A stretch of 64,000 nucleotides of DNA, from assembly GCF_001552275.1 (NCBI RefSeq), contig NZ_BCQW01000009.1, positions 52,851 through 116,850 on the forward strand, given 5' to 3'. The position numbers were made by a program, and so were the translations under genes. Source of the DNA: Amphibacillus sediminis NBRC 103570. GTDB lineage: Bacteria; Bacillota; Bacilli; Bacillales; Amphibacillaceae. This document shows, one piece after another, positions 12,929 through 20,956 of this stretch (position 1 is its first letter; each line of letters starts with the position of its first letter). Under the pieces are notes generated by a model. The model was given only the letters and a program-made list of their open reading frames with translations, ran no database searches and was not told the origin of the DNA.

Positions 12929-12957
12929 ATGTTAAAGCAAGATCAGATGAATGTCAA
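12929..12957 (-). promoter_or_regulatory. Sigma-A promoter of the M-box/mgtE transcript
   Basis: TTGACA (12952-12957), 17-bp spacer, TAACAT (12929-12934), placed about 17 nt upstream of the aptamer. Confidence 0.8.
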
Positions 12958-13183
12958 TAAACAAACTTTATATAGCATATTGTCTAAATAAGTACTCGCA
13001 AAGAATAAAGACGATAAATAATTGCCTTAATTCTTGAAGTCATTGATACGTATAGATCCTTATTGTATATGCTAAACTGTTCTTGCCCTGCATTGGGGCA
13101 AAGGCTCCTTCGTCAGAAAACCTAATATATCTTATTACATCTTTGATCCCTCGCTGTAAGCTCTCTGGAATTTGGGCATAGCC

Positions 13184-13216
13184 AAAAAAACTTCTCCATT
13201 CCTGTGAATGGAGAAG
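13184..13216 (-). terminator. Terminator of the SspO-like gene
   Basis: An 11-bp perfect stem CTTCTCCATTC/GAATGGAGAAG with a CTGT loop, followed on the minus strand by seven T. It starts 11 nt after the stop of the gene at 13228. Confidence 0.88.
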
Positions 13217-13227
13217 CAAAAGTTATA

Positions 13228-13380
13228 CTAACATCTCTTCTGTATTTTATTTCGATCCAATTCCACTGGTGTCATTGGTTCGTTAGCAAATTCATGCTCA
13301 AATTGTCTCGGCGATGTTTCTTTAATTGTTTCATGATCATTGCGTCCTTTTTGTTTACGCTCTTTCTTGTCATGTTTCAT
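13228..13380 (-). CDS. Small acid-soluble spore protein, possibly SspO-like
   Basis: A 50-residue, very hydrophilic protein with GGAGGTG 6 nt before the ATG and a strong terminator after it, so the gene is well supported despite its size. The N-terminus is Lys/Arg-rich (KHDKKERKQKGRNDH). The C-terminal EFANEPMTPVELDRNKIQKR resembles my recollection of the EFANEPLT...NNKKRKKNQ tail of SspO proteins, which are minor forespore proteins. The N-terminal half is not clearly SspO. The alternative is an unrelated small basic protein. Spore expression would need a sigma-G promoter, which I could not confirm. Confidence 0.6.
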   Translation of the reverse strand: MKHDKKERKQKGRNDHETIKETSPRQFEHEFANEPMTPVELDRNKIQKRC

Positions 13381-13582
13381 TTTATCACCTCCACATCTAT
13401 AGCTTGCTTAAAAGGAGTTAAACTATACAGAGGTTATAAGCACCAACTGAACCACAAAAGGGGAACAGATGACACGACAAAATGCGCTTTGGCTTATTAC
13501 GCCTAGATTTTTTTCAGCTTTGCTCGATCAATCTCCCGCAGAGCTTAGAATTTGATCTTTTTTAGGGCAATTTTTTAACAGT

Positions 13583-13620
13583 AAAAAACCAACGGCTCAA
13601 ACACAGAAGAAACCGTTGGT
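13583..13620 (-). terminator. Terminator downstream of the small genes at 13731-14076
   Basis: ACCAACGG (13588-13595) pairs with CCGTTGGT (13613-13620), followed on the minus strand by six T. It ends a minus-strand transcript. Confidence 0.75.
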
Positions 13621-13730
13621 CATCATTTGTTTAAACCAAACACGCTGGGAGGGATTATAAAAAATGAACAATATAGCATGATTTCAATTTTAGTGTAAAA
13701 AAAATATGTGCGAATTAACGGGGCTTGCAA

Positions 13731-13907
13731 CTATATCATTCCCAAAATAACAGGAAATACCAATAACATAATTAGTATAGTGAAAACTATTCTATACTTC
13801 ATTTCTTTATGAGTATTTGATTTTTTCTTTCTTGCATAAACAAAAAAGTATACAGCACATACCACCATTAAACATGATGAAGCCAAAGTAAGTAATGTTG
13901 CGTTCAT
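13731..13907 (-). CDS. Small membrane protein, unknown
   Basis: 58 residues with two hydrophobic segments (about 5-24 and 40-58) joined by a basic loop (YARKKKSNTHKEMKYR), so a hairpin-like two-pass membrane protein. The ATG at 13907 is preceded by GGAAGG at 11 nt; an upstream in-frame GTG overlaps that site and is less likely. It follows the ORF at 13930-14076 by 22 bp, suggesting a two-gene unit. The size and charge pattern resemble immunity or holin-like proteins, but I do not recognise a family. Confidence 0.5.
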   Translation of the reverse strand: MNATLLTLASSCLMVVCAVYFFVYARKKKSNTHKEMKYRIVFTILIMLLVFPVILGMI

Positions 13908-13929
13908 GGTTTTACACACCTTCCGATTT

Positions 13930-14076
13930 TTATAATGGCTCTACATTAAAAATTCCTACCCAAGTTACACCGACATAAACACCATTTCCTTTATTATTTG
14001 CATTTACTCTTGCAGCCACAAGAGACCAATCTGAAGGGAAGCTCTCGCAGAAACTTAAGTAGGGAAATCCGCCCAA
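13930..14076 (-). CDS. Small ORF with TTG start, possible secreted or bacteriocin-like peptide or gene remnant
   Basis: 48 codons from a TTG with AAAGGAG 4 nt upstream. Two stop codons in frame lie just before it. It is rich in Gly, Val and aromatic residues, with NNKGNGVYVGVTWVG near the C-terminus, and reads like real protein. A TATAAT box lies about 15 nt upstream of the ribosome binding site with a poor -35. It could be a tiny peptide gene paired with the membrane protein downstream, or the 3' end of a lost gene. The spacing to the TTG is short, so confidence is low. Confidence 0.3.
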   Translation of the reverse strand: MGGFPYLSFCESFPSDWSLVAARVNANNKGNGVYVGVTWVGIFNVEPL

Positions 14077-14204
14077 TGATCTCCTTTATTACTACATTAT
14101 ATTCAACGCTATATGTTAAAAACCTCTCTCTTTAATACAAAAAAATATTTTATTTTCGAATATGTATAAAGGTGCTGTGTAATTTATGATTTTCTAATAA
14201 AAAT

Positions 14205-14242
14205 AAAAAAAAGCTAAAACATTGATGCAACAACGTTTTAGC
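14205..14242 (-). terminator. Terminator of the tRNA-Arg transcript
   Basis: GCTAAAAC...GTTTTAGC stem (12 bp with one G-U pair), followed on the minus strand by eight T, 43 nt past the tRNA 3' end. Confidence 0.88.
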
Positions 14243-14284
14243 CAATTCAGAAACCTTCTAAGCTAAACAAAGTTAACTTAAAAA

Positions 14285-14357
14285 CACGCTCGGAGGGATT
14301 CGAACCCCCGACACACGGTACCGGAAACCGATGCTCTATCCCCTGAGCTACGAGCGC
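14285..14357 (-). tRNA. tRNA-Arg, anticodon CCG
   Basis: 73 nt (no encoded CCA) with full cloverleaf: acceptor GCGCTCG/CGAGCGT, D arm GCTC...GAGC, anticodon loop TTCCGGT with anticodon CCG, and T arm GGGGG-TTCGAAT-CCCTC. The discriminator base is G, as in other tRNA-Arg. It decodes CGG. Confidence 0.95.
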
Positions 14358-14540
14358 ATAGTCTTTTTTAAGACAAAGATCATTATAACCGATCTATCAT
14401 TATATTTCAATTGAAAAAATTTTTATCCAGTTTAAGATTTATTTAGCATATCATGATAAGGGTCTGTTATAATTTTAATCAAGGTTTATTTTGCCAATCA
14501 TTCGGGGAAAATATCAACTAGGTTTATTGAAGTTATTTTA

Positions 14541-14557
14541 TTTGACCTTTATTGACC
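14541..14557 (-). promoter_or_regulatory. CtsR operator
   Basis: On the minus strand the heptad direct repeat GGTCAAT-AAA-GGTCAAA matches the CtsR box (A/G)GTCAAA-N3-(A/G)GTCAAA at 13 of 14 positions. It overlaps the clpP -35 region, so CtsR binding would block transcription; heat relieves this. Confidence 0.88.
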
Positions 14558-14570
14558 AATTAGATATTAT
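14542..14570 (+). promoter_or_regulatory. Sigma-A promoter of clpP
   Basis: TTGACC (14542-14547), 17-bp spacer, TATTAT (14565-14570). The CtsR box lies on top of it. Confidence 0.75.
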
Positions 14571-14618
14571 AAGGTTAATGAAGCAATCAAGTACACAATG
14601 AAGGAGGAAAAATAAAAA

Positions 14619-15200
14619 ATGAATTTAATTCCAACAGTAATTGAACAAACTAATCGTGGAGAGCGCGCTTATGATATTTATTCTCGCTTGCTAAAAGATC
14701 GTATTATTATGTTAGGAAGTGCGATTGATGACAATGTAGCTAATAGCATTGTTGCTCAATTATTATTTTTAGAAGCTGAAAGCTCTGATAAAGATATCTC
14801 ACTTTACATCAACTCTCCTGGAGGGTCGATCACAGCTGGAATGGCGATCTATGATACTATGCAGTTTATTAAAGCAGATGTGTCAACAATTTGTGTAGGA
14901 ATGGCAGCATCGATGGGAGCTTTCTTATTAGCAGCTGGAGCTCCTGGTAAGCGTTATGCTCTACCAAATAGTGAGGTCATGATCCATCAACCACTTGGTG
15001 GAACTCAAGGTCAAGCATCAGATATTCAAATCCATGCAAAACGTATTATTGAAATGCGTGAAAAATTAAATCAAATTTTATCTGATCGTACTGGTCAACC
15101 AATTGAAGTTATTGAAAAAGACACAGATCGTGATAATTTCATGTCTGCTACGGCTGCCCAGAAATATGGGTTAATCGACAAAGTCATGGAGAAAAAGTAA
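14619..15200 (+). CDS. clpP: ATP-dependent Clp protease proteolytic subunit
   Basis: Serine peptidase that forms a double heptameric barrel and degrades unfolded or tagged proteins delivered by ClpX, ClpC or ClpE. It has 193 residues. The catalytic Ser is in [13 protein letters not shown], the His in [13 protein letters not shown], and the Asp in DTDRDNFM. The start has AAGGAGG 12 nt upstream. It is monocistronic, with the CtsR-controlled promoter at 14542-14570 and a terminator just after. The N-terminus [21 protein letters not shown] is typical. Confidence 0.98.
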   Translation: MNLIPTVIEQTNRGERAYDIYSRLLKDRIIMLGSAIDDNVANSIVAQLLFLEAESSDKDISLYINSPGGSITAGMAIYDTMQFIKADVSTICVGMAASMGAFLLAAGAPGKRYALPNSEVMIHQPLGGTQGQASDIQIHAKRIIEMREKLNQILSDRTGQPIEVIEKDTDRDNFMSATAAQKYGLIDKVMEKK

Positions 15201-15212
15201 TAGATAGAAAAA

Positions 15213-15269
15213 CCCGCTAATCTCACGGCTCCAATTCATTTTGGAGAACAGACTTAGCGGGCTTTTTTT
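15213..15269 (+). terminator. Terminator of clpP
   Basis: CCCGCTAA (15214-15221) pairs with TTAGCGGG (15254-15261), with a 32-nt loop that holds a smaller hairpin (CTCCAA/TTGGAG), followed by CTTTTTTT. Confidence 0.85.
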
Positions 15270-15275
15270 CATTTC

Positions 15276-15357
15276 TATCGCAGTGTTACTGGCTGTTGGC
15301 TCAACTAACGTTCAGTTGAGGATGGAAAAAAACCCACTGCACGAAGTTTCACTTTAT
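15276..15357 (-). repeat. Decayed, inverted remnant of the structured repeat (copy E)
   Basis: On the minus strand the first arm (ATAAAGTGAAACTTCG), the ACTGAACGTTAGTTGA arm and the end block CAGCCAGTAACACTGCGATA remain, while the middle is deleted. Its first bases supply the TAA stop codon of the yheA-like gene at 15354. Confidence 0.75.
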
Positions 15358-15698
15358 TGGCCACCATACAGCTCTTCTAAAGGCTTGGTAATGGTACGAC
15401 TAATATTGTTAATAAGGTCATTAACACGTTGTTCTTGCTCCATTAATTGTGAAATTTGTTCATGTTGCTGAACAGTCTCAACCACTTTACGTGCTTTATC
15501 TACTTCTTCTTCAGTAATTTCTAATCCTTGCATTTGTTTTTGTTGAAGTTCGATCTGCGTATTACGAAAATCATCAAACATTCTCTTTGCTATTTCATCA
15601 TTCATAACCGCGTCATAAGCTGATTTTAATGCATTAAATTCTTCACTTTTACGAATCGCTAGCTCGAGGGCTACTGCACTTTCCTGAATTGCTGACAT
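15354..15698 (-). CDS. yheA: YheA family protein (UPF0342/Com_YlbF-like)
   Basis: 114 residues, almost all helical. The stretch RKSEEFNALKSAYDAV...AKRMFDDFRNTQIELQQKQM and the C-terminal KPLEELYG match YheA of Bacillus, a relative of the YlbF/YmcA family. Function unknown; YlbF and YmcA act with RNase Y, but YheA has no defined role. The ATG has AGGAGG 7 nt upstream. The stop codon is provided by a repeat remnant, so the last residue or two may be altered from the ancestral protein. Confidence 0.85.
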   Translation of the reverse strand: MSAIQESAVALELAIRKSEEFNALKSAYDAVMNDEIAKRMFDDFRNTQIELQQKQMQGLEITEEEVDKARKVVETVQQHEQISQLMEQEQRVNDLINNISRTITKPLEELYGGQ

Positions 15699-15949
15699 AA
15701 ATAAATCCTCCTAAAATATAGTGACCAAGATGGCCGTTCACCTTACACTGTTCCACTATAACAAACTTCGCCTATTAATCCAAATATATTCATTCTTAAA
15801 ATTCCAATTTTATCTGGGTTCCTTCCTATTCCTAAAACTGTATGATTTGGTTTAACGGTCTTTTTAAACCATAGTAAAAATAGATAAGTCTTTACAAATC
15901 TTTGCTATGATTAATAATATAATTAAAGGCATACAAGGAGTTGAAAATC

Positions 15950-16339
15950 ATGAATAAAAAGTTAATATACGGAATAGTTCTCCTATTTACAATGATGAGT
16001 CTGGTTGCTTGTAGTGGCTATCAAGCTACATTATACACGTTCCAGCAAACAAATAATCCTGATCAAATATCACTCACTATTAAACGGTTTAGCGGAGATA
16101 AAACAGAGCAACTGACTTTGAATCGTTTCTCATCGATTGACCTTGAAGCAACAATTGAACAAGGGGATCTCAACATAAGCTTAATTAGTCCCGAAGGTCA
16201 GGTGATATTTGAAGAACAGCTTAATAAAGAATCCGCATTAGCACTTCGCGACGTGCATTACCCTGCAGGTGATTACAACTTAACACTTGCAGCAGATCAA
16301 GCACAAGATGTTTCCATTCAATTACTATTTTCAGAATAA
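15950..16339 (+). CDS. Small lipoprotein, unknown
   Basis: 129 residues with a lipoprotein signal: basic start MNKK, hydrophobic core, and lipobox LVAC with Cys at residue 21. AAGGAG is 9 nt before this ATG; the earlier in-frame TTG at 15941 touches the ribosome binding site and is rejected. The mature part looks beta-rich with an ATIEQGDLNISLISPEGQVIFEE segment, like small extracellular beta-sandwich domains. A TTTACA box upstream may serve as -35. Function unknown; no partner is evident. Confidence 0.75.
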   Translation: MNKKLIYGIVLLFTMMSLVACSGYQATLYTFQQTNNPDQISLTIKRFSGDKTEQLTLNRFSSIDLEATIEQGDLNISLISPEGQVIFEEQLNKESALALRDVHYPAGDYNLTLAADQAQDVSIQLLFSE

Positions 16340-16397
16340 TATGATTAACTTCCTAAAGCTTTCAACAAGCTTGTCGCACCGTTCCGTATGTAAACGA

Positions 16398-16449
16398 GTC
16401 TGTTCATTTTTAAATGACTGTCACTTGCAGTCGTTTAAAGATGGCAGAC
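16398..16449. other. Long near-perfect hairpin upstream of the PucR-family gene
   Basis: About 22 paired bases with one bulged C and a 7-nt loop (TCACTTG). There is no T tract on either strand, so it is not a simple terminator. It lies in a 237-bp intergenic region that also has the palindrome GATAAGCTTATC. It may be an RNA structure in the 3' UTR of the lipoprotein gene or in the leader of the downstream regulator. Confidence 0.5.
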
Positions 16450-16576
16450 TGAAGTGTGATAAGATAAGCTTATCTGTTATGTCTCGATACCAACCGCTAT
16501 CAGACCACGATTTCAAAGTATGCTCAACAAATCTCATTTGTTATAATTAAAAATAATAATTAAAGGGAGCTCGCAT

Positions 16577-17482
16577 ATGATCGATCAATTAAAACAACTT
16601 TTTCCTAGTTTATTAACAAATCAGCAGATAAGTCCAGATCAGTCAACTGACTATAAGTGGTTTACAACACCAAATAATGAAGTAATCGGAATAAAAGATA
16701 CAGAGCTTGTCAATAAAGATCAAGCCTTACTCAGTCTGTTTCTGACACCTTACCACGGTGCTCATCCACCGGTAACTGCCAAAGAGCACGCTTGGTACAA
16801 GCTATTATTTGAAAAAGGGTTAAATCAATTAACAGAACGACCAGAGTTTTACCGCCTTGTGTATTTCTCATTGTCAAAGCCACTTGCTGATCCGCTCGCC
16901 TTTCGTGAAGCGATTACAGGTTTGTATCCTGAACAGCCGATCATCATTTGGATTGATCAACAAACAGGCATAATCATTGAGCAAGAAGTGTTTAATGATG
17001 AGGAAAGTATTTCATATCTTGACATGGTAGAAGTATTCACCAGTGATTTTTTTCTTGACCTTCGCTTTTTTATTGGTCCTTATCTGACTGACTTAACTGA
17101 TGCTAAAGCTTACTTTCAGTGGATGAAAGCCACCTTTAAACGATTAGAACCATTTAATATTAAGCGTGTTATTACCTATGTCAATGCAGTTCCCTATCTT
17201 TTACCCACTTTAACAGCTCAAACCGATCAACACTTCCTAGTAAGATTAATTTTAAAGGATACTTTAGGTGATGAAGAATTACTTAGAACCATTCAAATTT
17301 TTCTAGAATGTAATTCAAACATTAGTCTGGCCGCTAAAGAAATGTACATGCACCGGAATAGCCTACAGTATCGAATCGATAAATTTATTGAAAAAACACA
17401 GATCGATGTCAAGCAATTTGAAGGCGCACTGGCTGTCTACCTCATTTTACTTCTTAAAAAGCAGTTAGAGCGGATTCAATGA
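16577..17482 (+). CDS. PucR/CdaR-type transcriptional regulator
   Basis: 301 residues. The C-terminal 60 residues are the PucR-type helix-turn-helix: LLRTIQIFLECNSNISLAAKEMYMHRNSLQYRIDKFIEKTQIDV. The first 230 residues have no motif I can name; in this group the N-terminal part senses a small molecule. GGGAG is upstream of the ATG. Because it directly precedes the MsmX-type ATPase gene it may concern sugar or sugar-acid use, but an intergenic promoter separates them, so co-regulation is only a guess. Confidence 0.8.
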   Translation: MIDQLKQLFPSLLTNQQISPDQSTDYKWFTTPNNEVIGIKDTELVNKDQALLSLFLTPYHGAHPPVTAKEHAWYKLLFEKGLNQLTERPEFYRLVYFSLSKPLADPLAFREAITGLYPEQPIIIWIDQQTGIIIEQEVFNDEESISYLDMVEVFTSDFFLDLRFFIGPYLTDLTDAKAYFQWMKATFKRLEPFNIKRVITYVNAVPYLLPTLTAQTDQHFLVRLILKDTLGDEELLRTIQIFLECNSNISLAAKEMYMHRNSLQYRIDKFIEKTQIDVKQFEGALAVYLILLLKKQLERIQ

Positions 17483-17538
17483 TTAATAATATGTAAGCGT
17501 GCACAAATAGGTATTGAAGTTTTTGTGCATGGTAACCA

Positions 17539-17592
17539 TTTACCTATTCGCCAAAATTATATAAACTAATGGCATCAAGTGAAACGCTTTCA
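17539..17592 (+). promoter_or_regulatory. Putative promoter and cre-like site of the sugar ATPase gene
   Basis: TTTACC (17539-17544) with TAAACT 17 bp later is a weak promoter. TGAAACGCTTTCA (17580-17592) follows. It is a 13-bp pseudo-palindrome one base shorter than the usual CcpA cre core (TGAAANCGNTTTCA), so binding is plausible but unproven. Confidence 0.4.
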
Positions 17593-17615
17593 TTTTCTTG
17601 AAGGAGGACATTTTA

Positions 17616-18719
17616 ATGGCTGAGTTAGTACTAAAAAATATTGACAAAATTTATGACAAAGATGGGGTCAAAGCAGTTGATGACTTCAACCTTGAAATTA
17701 AGGACAAAGAGTTTATCGTATTTGTAGGACCATCTGGTTGTGGTAAGTCAACAACTTTACGTATGATTGCAGGACTTGAGGAAATTACATCTGGTGAGTT
17801 TTATATCGATGATAAACTAATGAATGATGTCGCTCCTAAGGATCGTGACATTGCGATGGTATTCCAAAACTATGCCCTTTACCCACACATGAATGTATAC
17901 GATAACATGGCATTTGGGTTAAAGCTCCGTAAGTTCCGTAAAGACGAAATTGAACGCCGAGTGAAAAATGCAGCACAAATTCTTGGCTTAGAGGCATATT
18001 TAGATCGTAAGCCTAAGGCACTTTCGGGTGGACAGCGCCAACGTGTAGCATTAGGTCGGGCGATTGTACGTGATGCAAAAGTGTTCTTAATGGATGAGCC
18101 GTTATCAAACCTTGACGCTAAGCTGCGTGGACAGATGCGTGCAGAAATTCAAAAGTTACACCAACGCCTACAAACTACTACTATTTATGTAACACACGAT
18201 CAAACCGAAGCAATGACAATGGCAACACGTATTGTCGTACTTAAAGATGGTGTTATTCAACAAGTTGGTGCACCTAAAGAGGTTTATGACAAGCCTGATA
18301 ATATCTTTGTAGCAGGTTTTATAGGTTCACCTGCGATGAACTTCTTTAACGGTAAGCTTGAGGAGAATGGTTTTAGCGTTTCTCCAAAACAAACGATTAG
18401 CATACCAGAAGGTAAAATGAAAGTCTTGCGTGAACAAGGCTACGTAGGAAAAGATGTCGTTCTCGGTATTCGCCCTGAAGATATTCATGATGAGCCTGTT
18501 TTCCTTGATGCAAACCCTGGCTCAACGATCACTGCAGAGATAGAAGTAGCCGAATTAATGGGTTCAGAATCTTACTTATATTCTAAGCTAGCTGATCAAG
18601 AATTTATTGCACGTGTTGATTCACGTACAGATATTCAAGGCGGCGAGTCCTTAAAGCTAGCATTCGATATGCATAAATGTCATTTCTTTGATGTTGAAAC
18701 AGAGCAAACCATAAGATAA
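17616..18719 (+). CDS. msmX: Multi-sugar ABC transporter ATPase (MsmX/UgpC type)
   Basis: Cytoplasmic ATPase shared by several sugar ABC importers in bacilli. It has 367 residues. Motifs: Walker A GPSGCGKST, Q-loop VFQNYALYPHM, signature LSGGQRQRVALGRA, Walker B VFLMDEPLSNLDAK, H-loop YVTHDQTEAM, and a C-terminal TOBE/OB regulatory domain (about 240-367). GGAGGACATTTTA precedes the ATG at 17616; an ATG at 17598 lies upstream of this ribosome binding site and is rejected. No permease or binding protein genes are adjacent, which fits a shared stand-alone ATPase like MsmX. Confidence 0.92.
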   Translation: MAELVLKNIDKIYDKDGVKAVDDFNLEIKDKEFIVFVGPSGCGKSTTLRMIAGLEEITSGEFYIDDKLMNDVAPKDRDIAMVFQNYALYPHMNVYDNMAFGLKLRKFRKDEIERRVKNAAQILGLEAYLDRKPKALSGGQRQRVALGRAIVRDAKVFLMDEPLSNLDAKLRGQMRAEIQKLHQRLQTTTIYVTHDQTEAMTMATRIVVLKDGVIQQVGAPKEVYDKPDNIFVAGFIGSPAMNFFNGKLEENGFSVSPKQTISIPEGKMKVLREQGYVGKDVVLGIRPEDIHDEPVFLDANPGSTITAEIEVAELMGSESYLYSKLADQEFIARVDSRTDIQGGESLKLAFDMHKCHFFDVETEQTIR

Positions 18720-18744
18720 TTTAGTATACCCCCCTTTTATATAT

Positions 18745-18780
18745 AGAGAGACATCCTCTAAATTGGATGTCTCTCTTTTA
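18745..18780 (+). terminator. Terminator of msmX
   Basis: A 12-bp perfect stem AGAGAGACATCC/GGATGTCTCTCT (18745-18756 and 18765-18776) followed by TTT. Confidence 0.88.
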
Positions 18781-18834
18781 TGTTTTGATATTCAGTTAAC
18801 GATCGTTTTTATTATCGAAATGAATTTAAACCTA

Positions 18835-19035
18835 TTATGCTCTAGGCCCAATTTGTTGTTGTGCTTCCTGCACAAGTCTTTTCGTAATTTCACCACCAAT
18901 TGATCCATTGGCACGTGATGTTTCACTAGGACCTGGATTTACTCCAAACTCCTGAGCAATTTCATACTTCATTTGTTCGAGTTGGGCTTCAACACCAGGA
19001 ACAACTAATTTGTTAGAGCTACTTCTATCAGCCAT
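18835..19035 (-). CDS. Alpha/beta-type small acid-soluble spore protein
   Basis: 66 residues. These proteins saturate spore DNA and protect it from UV, heat and chemicals, and are degraded at germination by the GPR protease. Family marks: [10 protein letters not shown] containing the GPR cleavage region, and the DNA-binding end [23 protein letters not shown] precedes the ATG by 6 nt. It is monocistronic and expected under sigma-G, but I could not pick a convincing sigma-G promoter. It is direct evidence that the organism, or its recent ancestor, makes spores. Confidence 0.96.
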   Translation of the reverse strand: MADRSSSNKLVVPGVEAQLEQMKYEIAQEFGVNPGPSETSRANGSIGGEITKRLVQEAQQQIGPRA

Positions 19036-19128
19036 TGTTGTCCACCTCCTTAATCGTTAGTGTAAAACAATCGCTGAAAATTATGACTGTGTTTGACTGG
19101 TTGTAAAGGAATATTCCGCTAAGTCTGA

Positions 19129-20514
19129 TTAGATCATGCGTTTAGGATCAACGAGTTGATCAAATTCCGATGCGGTCAACATCCCTAAAGCTATGGCGGC
19201 CTGCTTCAATGTCGTTCCCTCATGATAGGCCTTTTTTACAATTTTAGCTGTTTGCTCATAACCGAGATGAGGGGTTAACGCTGTTACGAGCATAAGCGAG
19301 GCGTTAAGGTAGTCAGTCATTTTCTCTTCATTAGCCTTTAGACCGATTAAGCATCGATCCGTAAATGAACGCATCGCATCACTTAGTAACCGAACCGATT
19401 GTAGAAAATTATAAGCAATAACGGGTTTGAACACATTTAATTGAAATTGCCCTTGACTGGCTGCAATACCAATCGTTGTATCGTTGCCCATGACTTGGAC
19501 AGTGACCATCGTTAATGCCTCAGCTTGAGTCGGATTAACTTTCCCTGGCATAATTGAACTACCAGGTTCATTAGCAGGGAGTTCAATTTCACCAATTCCC
19601 GCACGTGGTCCACTGGCTAGCCATCTAATATCATTTGCTATTTTCATTAAGTCAGCTGCTAATGCCTTAAGCGTACCGTGGGCCCGCACTAACTGATCAT
19701 GACTTGTTAGGGCATGAAATTTATTTGCTGCTGAGCAAAAAGTAGTTTCGGTTAGGTTACTTAATTCCACAGCAACTTCATATCCAAAGCTTGGATCTGC
19801 ATTAAGCCCTGTTCCAACTGCTGTCCCGCCGATGGCAAGCTCACGAAGATAAGTTAAATCCTCTAATATCATTTGCTTCATTTTTTCCAACATATGCTGC
19901 CATCCGCTCACCTCTTGACCAAACGTTAGCGGTGTGGCATCTTGTAGATGTGTTCTACCTATTTTAATCAAATCTTGATACTGTTGACTAAGCTCAGCTA
20001 GCGTTGCTTCCATATTACTCATTGCCGGTAGTAATTCCTCTTCCAATGCTAATACACTCGCAACATGCATAGCAGTTGGAAACGTGTCATTTGAACTTTG
20101 TGATCGATTTAAGTCATCGTTGGGATGAAGCGTTTCAGAAGCGTTTTTTTCTTTTAGGATGCTATTCCCTATGTAAGCTAACACTTCGTTAATATTCATG
20201 TTCGTTTGTGTCCCACTACCTGTTTGCCAAACAACAAGCGGGAAATGCTCAATTACTTGTTCTTTCTGGTTTAATACATAATCACAAGCTTGTTTTATCG
20301 CCTCTACTTTTTCTTCTGTTAAACGACCTAGTCTACCATTAACAATTGCTGCACTCCGTTTGAGCATGACAAAAGCGTAAATGAGCCGTTCTGGTATCAT
20401 TTCCTGACCAATTGGGAAATTTTCTAAACTACGTTGGGTTTGAGCACCCCAAAATTTAGTCTGATCAACATGGACTTCTCCTAGAGTATCATGTTCTACC
20501 CGTGTTCTCATCAT
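19129..20514 (-). CDS. fumC: Class II fumarate hydratase
   Basis: Interconverts fumarate and malate without an iron-sulfur cluster; homotetramer. It has 461 residues. Signature [16 protein letters not shown], plus [14 protein letters not shown] [24 protein letters not shown] and [12 protein letters not shown], all fumarase active-site regions. The GGGGGAG ribosome binding site serves either of two adjacent ATG codons (20514 or 20511). It is monocistronic. Aspartase is a close relative, but length and motifs favour fumarase. Confidence 0.94.
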   Translation of the reverse strand: MMRTRVEHDTLGEVHVDQTKFWGAQTQRSLENFPIGQEMIPERLIYAFVMLKRSAAIVNGRLGRLTEEKVEAIKQACDYVLNQKEQVIEHFPLVVWQTGSGTQTNMNINEVLAYIGNSILKEKNASETLHPNDDLNRSQSSNDTFPTAMHVASVLALEEELLPAMSNMEATLAELSQQYQDLIKIGRTHLQDATPLTFGQEVSGWQHMLEKMKQMILEDLTYLRELAIGGTAVGTGLNADPSFGYEVAVELSNLTETTFCSAANKFHALTSHDQLVRAHGTLKALAADLMKIANDIRWLASGPRAGIGEIELPANEPGSSIMPGKVNPTQAEALTMVTVQVMGNDTTIGIAASQGQFQLNVFKPVIAYNFLQSVRLLSDAMRSFTDRCLIGLKANEEKMTDYLNASLMLVTALTPHLGYEQTAKIVKKAYHEGTTLKQAAIALGMLTASEFDQLVDPKRMI

Positions 20515-20633
20515 ATCTCCCCCTGCTATTTTCCTCTATTCTATCACAACAACTTATCAATATATTTGCCATATTTTTCGAATGTATCTGAGTAACCTAT
20601 CCCTAACGCTTGAGTTCGTGGCTTTTATTTTAC

Positions 20634-20673
20634 AAAAAAACTGTTGAAGTCAAATTACATTAACTTCAACAGT
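20634..20673 (-). terminator. Terminator after the 27-codon ORF
   Basis: An 11-bp stem ACTGTTGAAGT/ACTTCAACAGT (20640-20650 and 20663-20673) followed on the minus strand by seven T. No longer gene lies directly upstream on that strand, which is why the small ORF at 20694 is credited. Confidence 0.85.
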
Positions 20674-20693
20674 CAAAACGTAATCCTGCAGAG

Positions 20694-20777
20694 TCAAGTC
20701 CTGCTGATATATTTCGCTATCGGAATTCCCACATACCCGTAAGTGCCAAAGGTCATTAAAATGAATAACAACCTCAT
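20694..20777 (-). CDS. Candidate 27-residue hydrophobic peptide
   Basis: AAGAGGTG lies 7 nt before the ATG and a strong terminator begins 20 nt after the stop. The peptide has a hydrophobic first half (RLLFILMTFGTYGYVG) and a short polar end (AKYISRT), which would make a single membrane or membrane-surface segment. No family recognised. Tiny membrane peptides of bacilli include sporulation peptides and type I toxins, but nothing links this one to either. Confidence 0.45.
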   Translation of the reverse strand: MRLLFILMTFGTYGYVGIPIAKYISRT

Positions 20778-20882
20778 GTTCCAACACCTCTTCTTTTAGG
20801 TAAGGTCACTATACACAATCAGGCTATCTTCAAGGAAGTTAGCTAATAGCTACATGCTAGTCGAAATATTATACTTAGAACA

Positions 20883-20922
20883 AACTAAGTAGCGGACAAG
20901 CTTAAGCTGTCCGCTGCTAGTT
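20883..20922 (-). terminator. Probable terminator of the IDEAL-domain gene
   Basis: A long stem (AACTA..AGCGGACA with TGTCCGCT..TTAGTT on the minus strand) lies 35 bp after the stop of the gene at 20957. The T tract is poor (TTAGTTTGTTC), so termination may be weak. Confidence 0.45.
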
Positions 20923-20956
20923 CCAGTGCTGAACCATTTTCTTGTGTTCAGACACC

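Noticed and set aside
13204..13506. Plus-strand ORF of 100 codons
   Set aside because: It runs through a terminator hairpin and is antisense to the better-supported small spore-protein-like gene.
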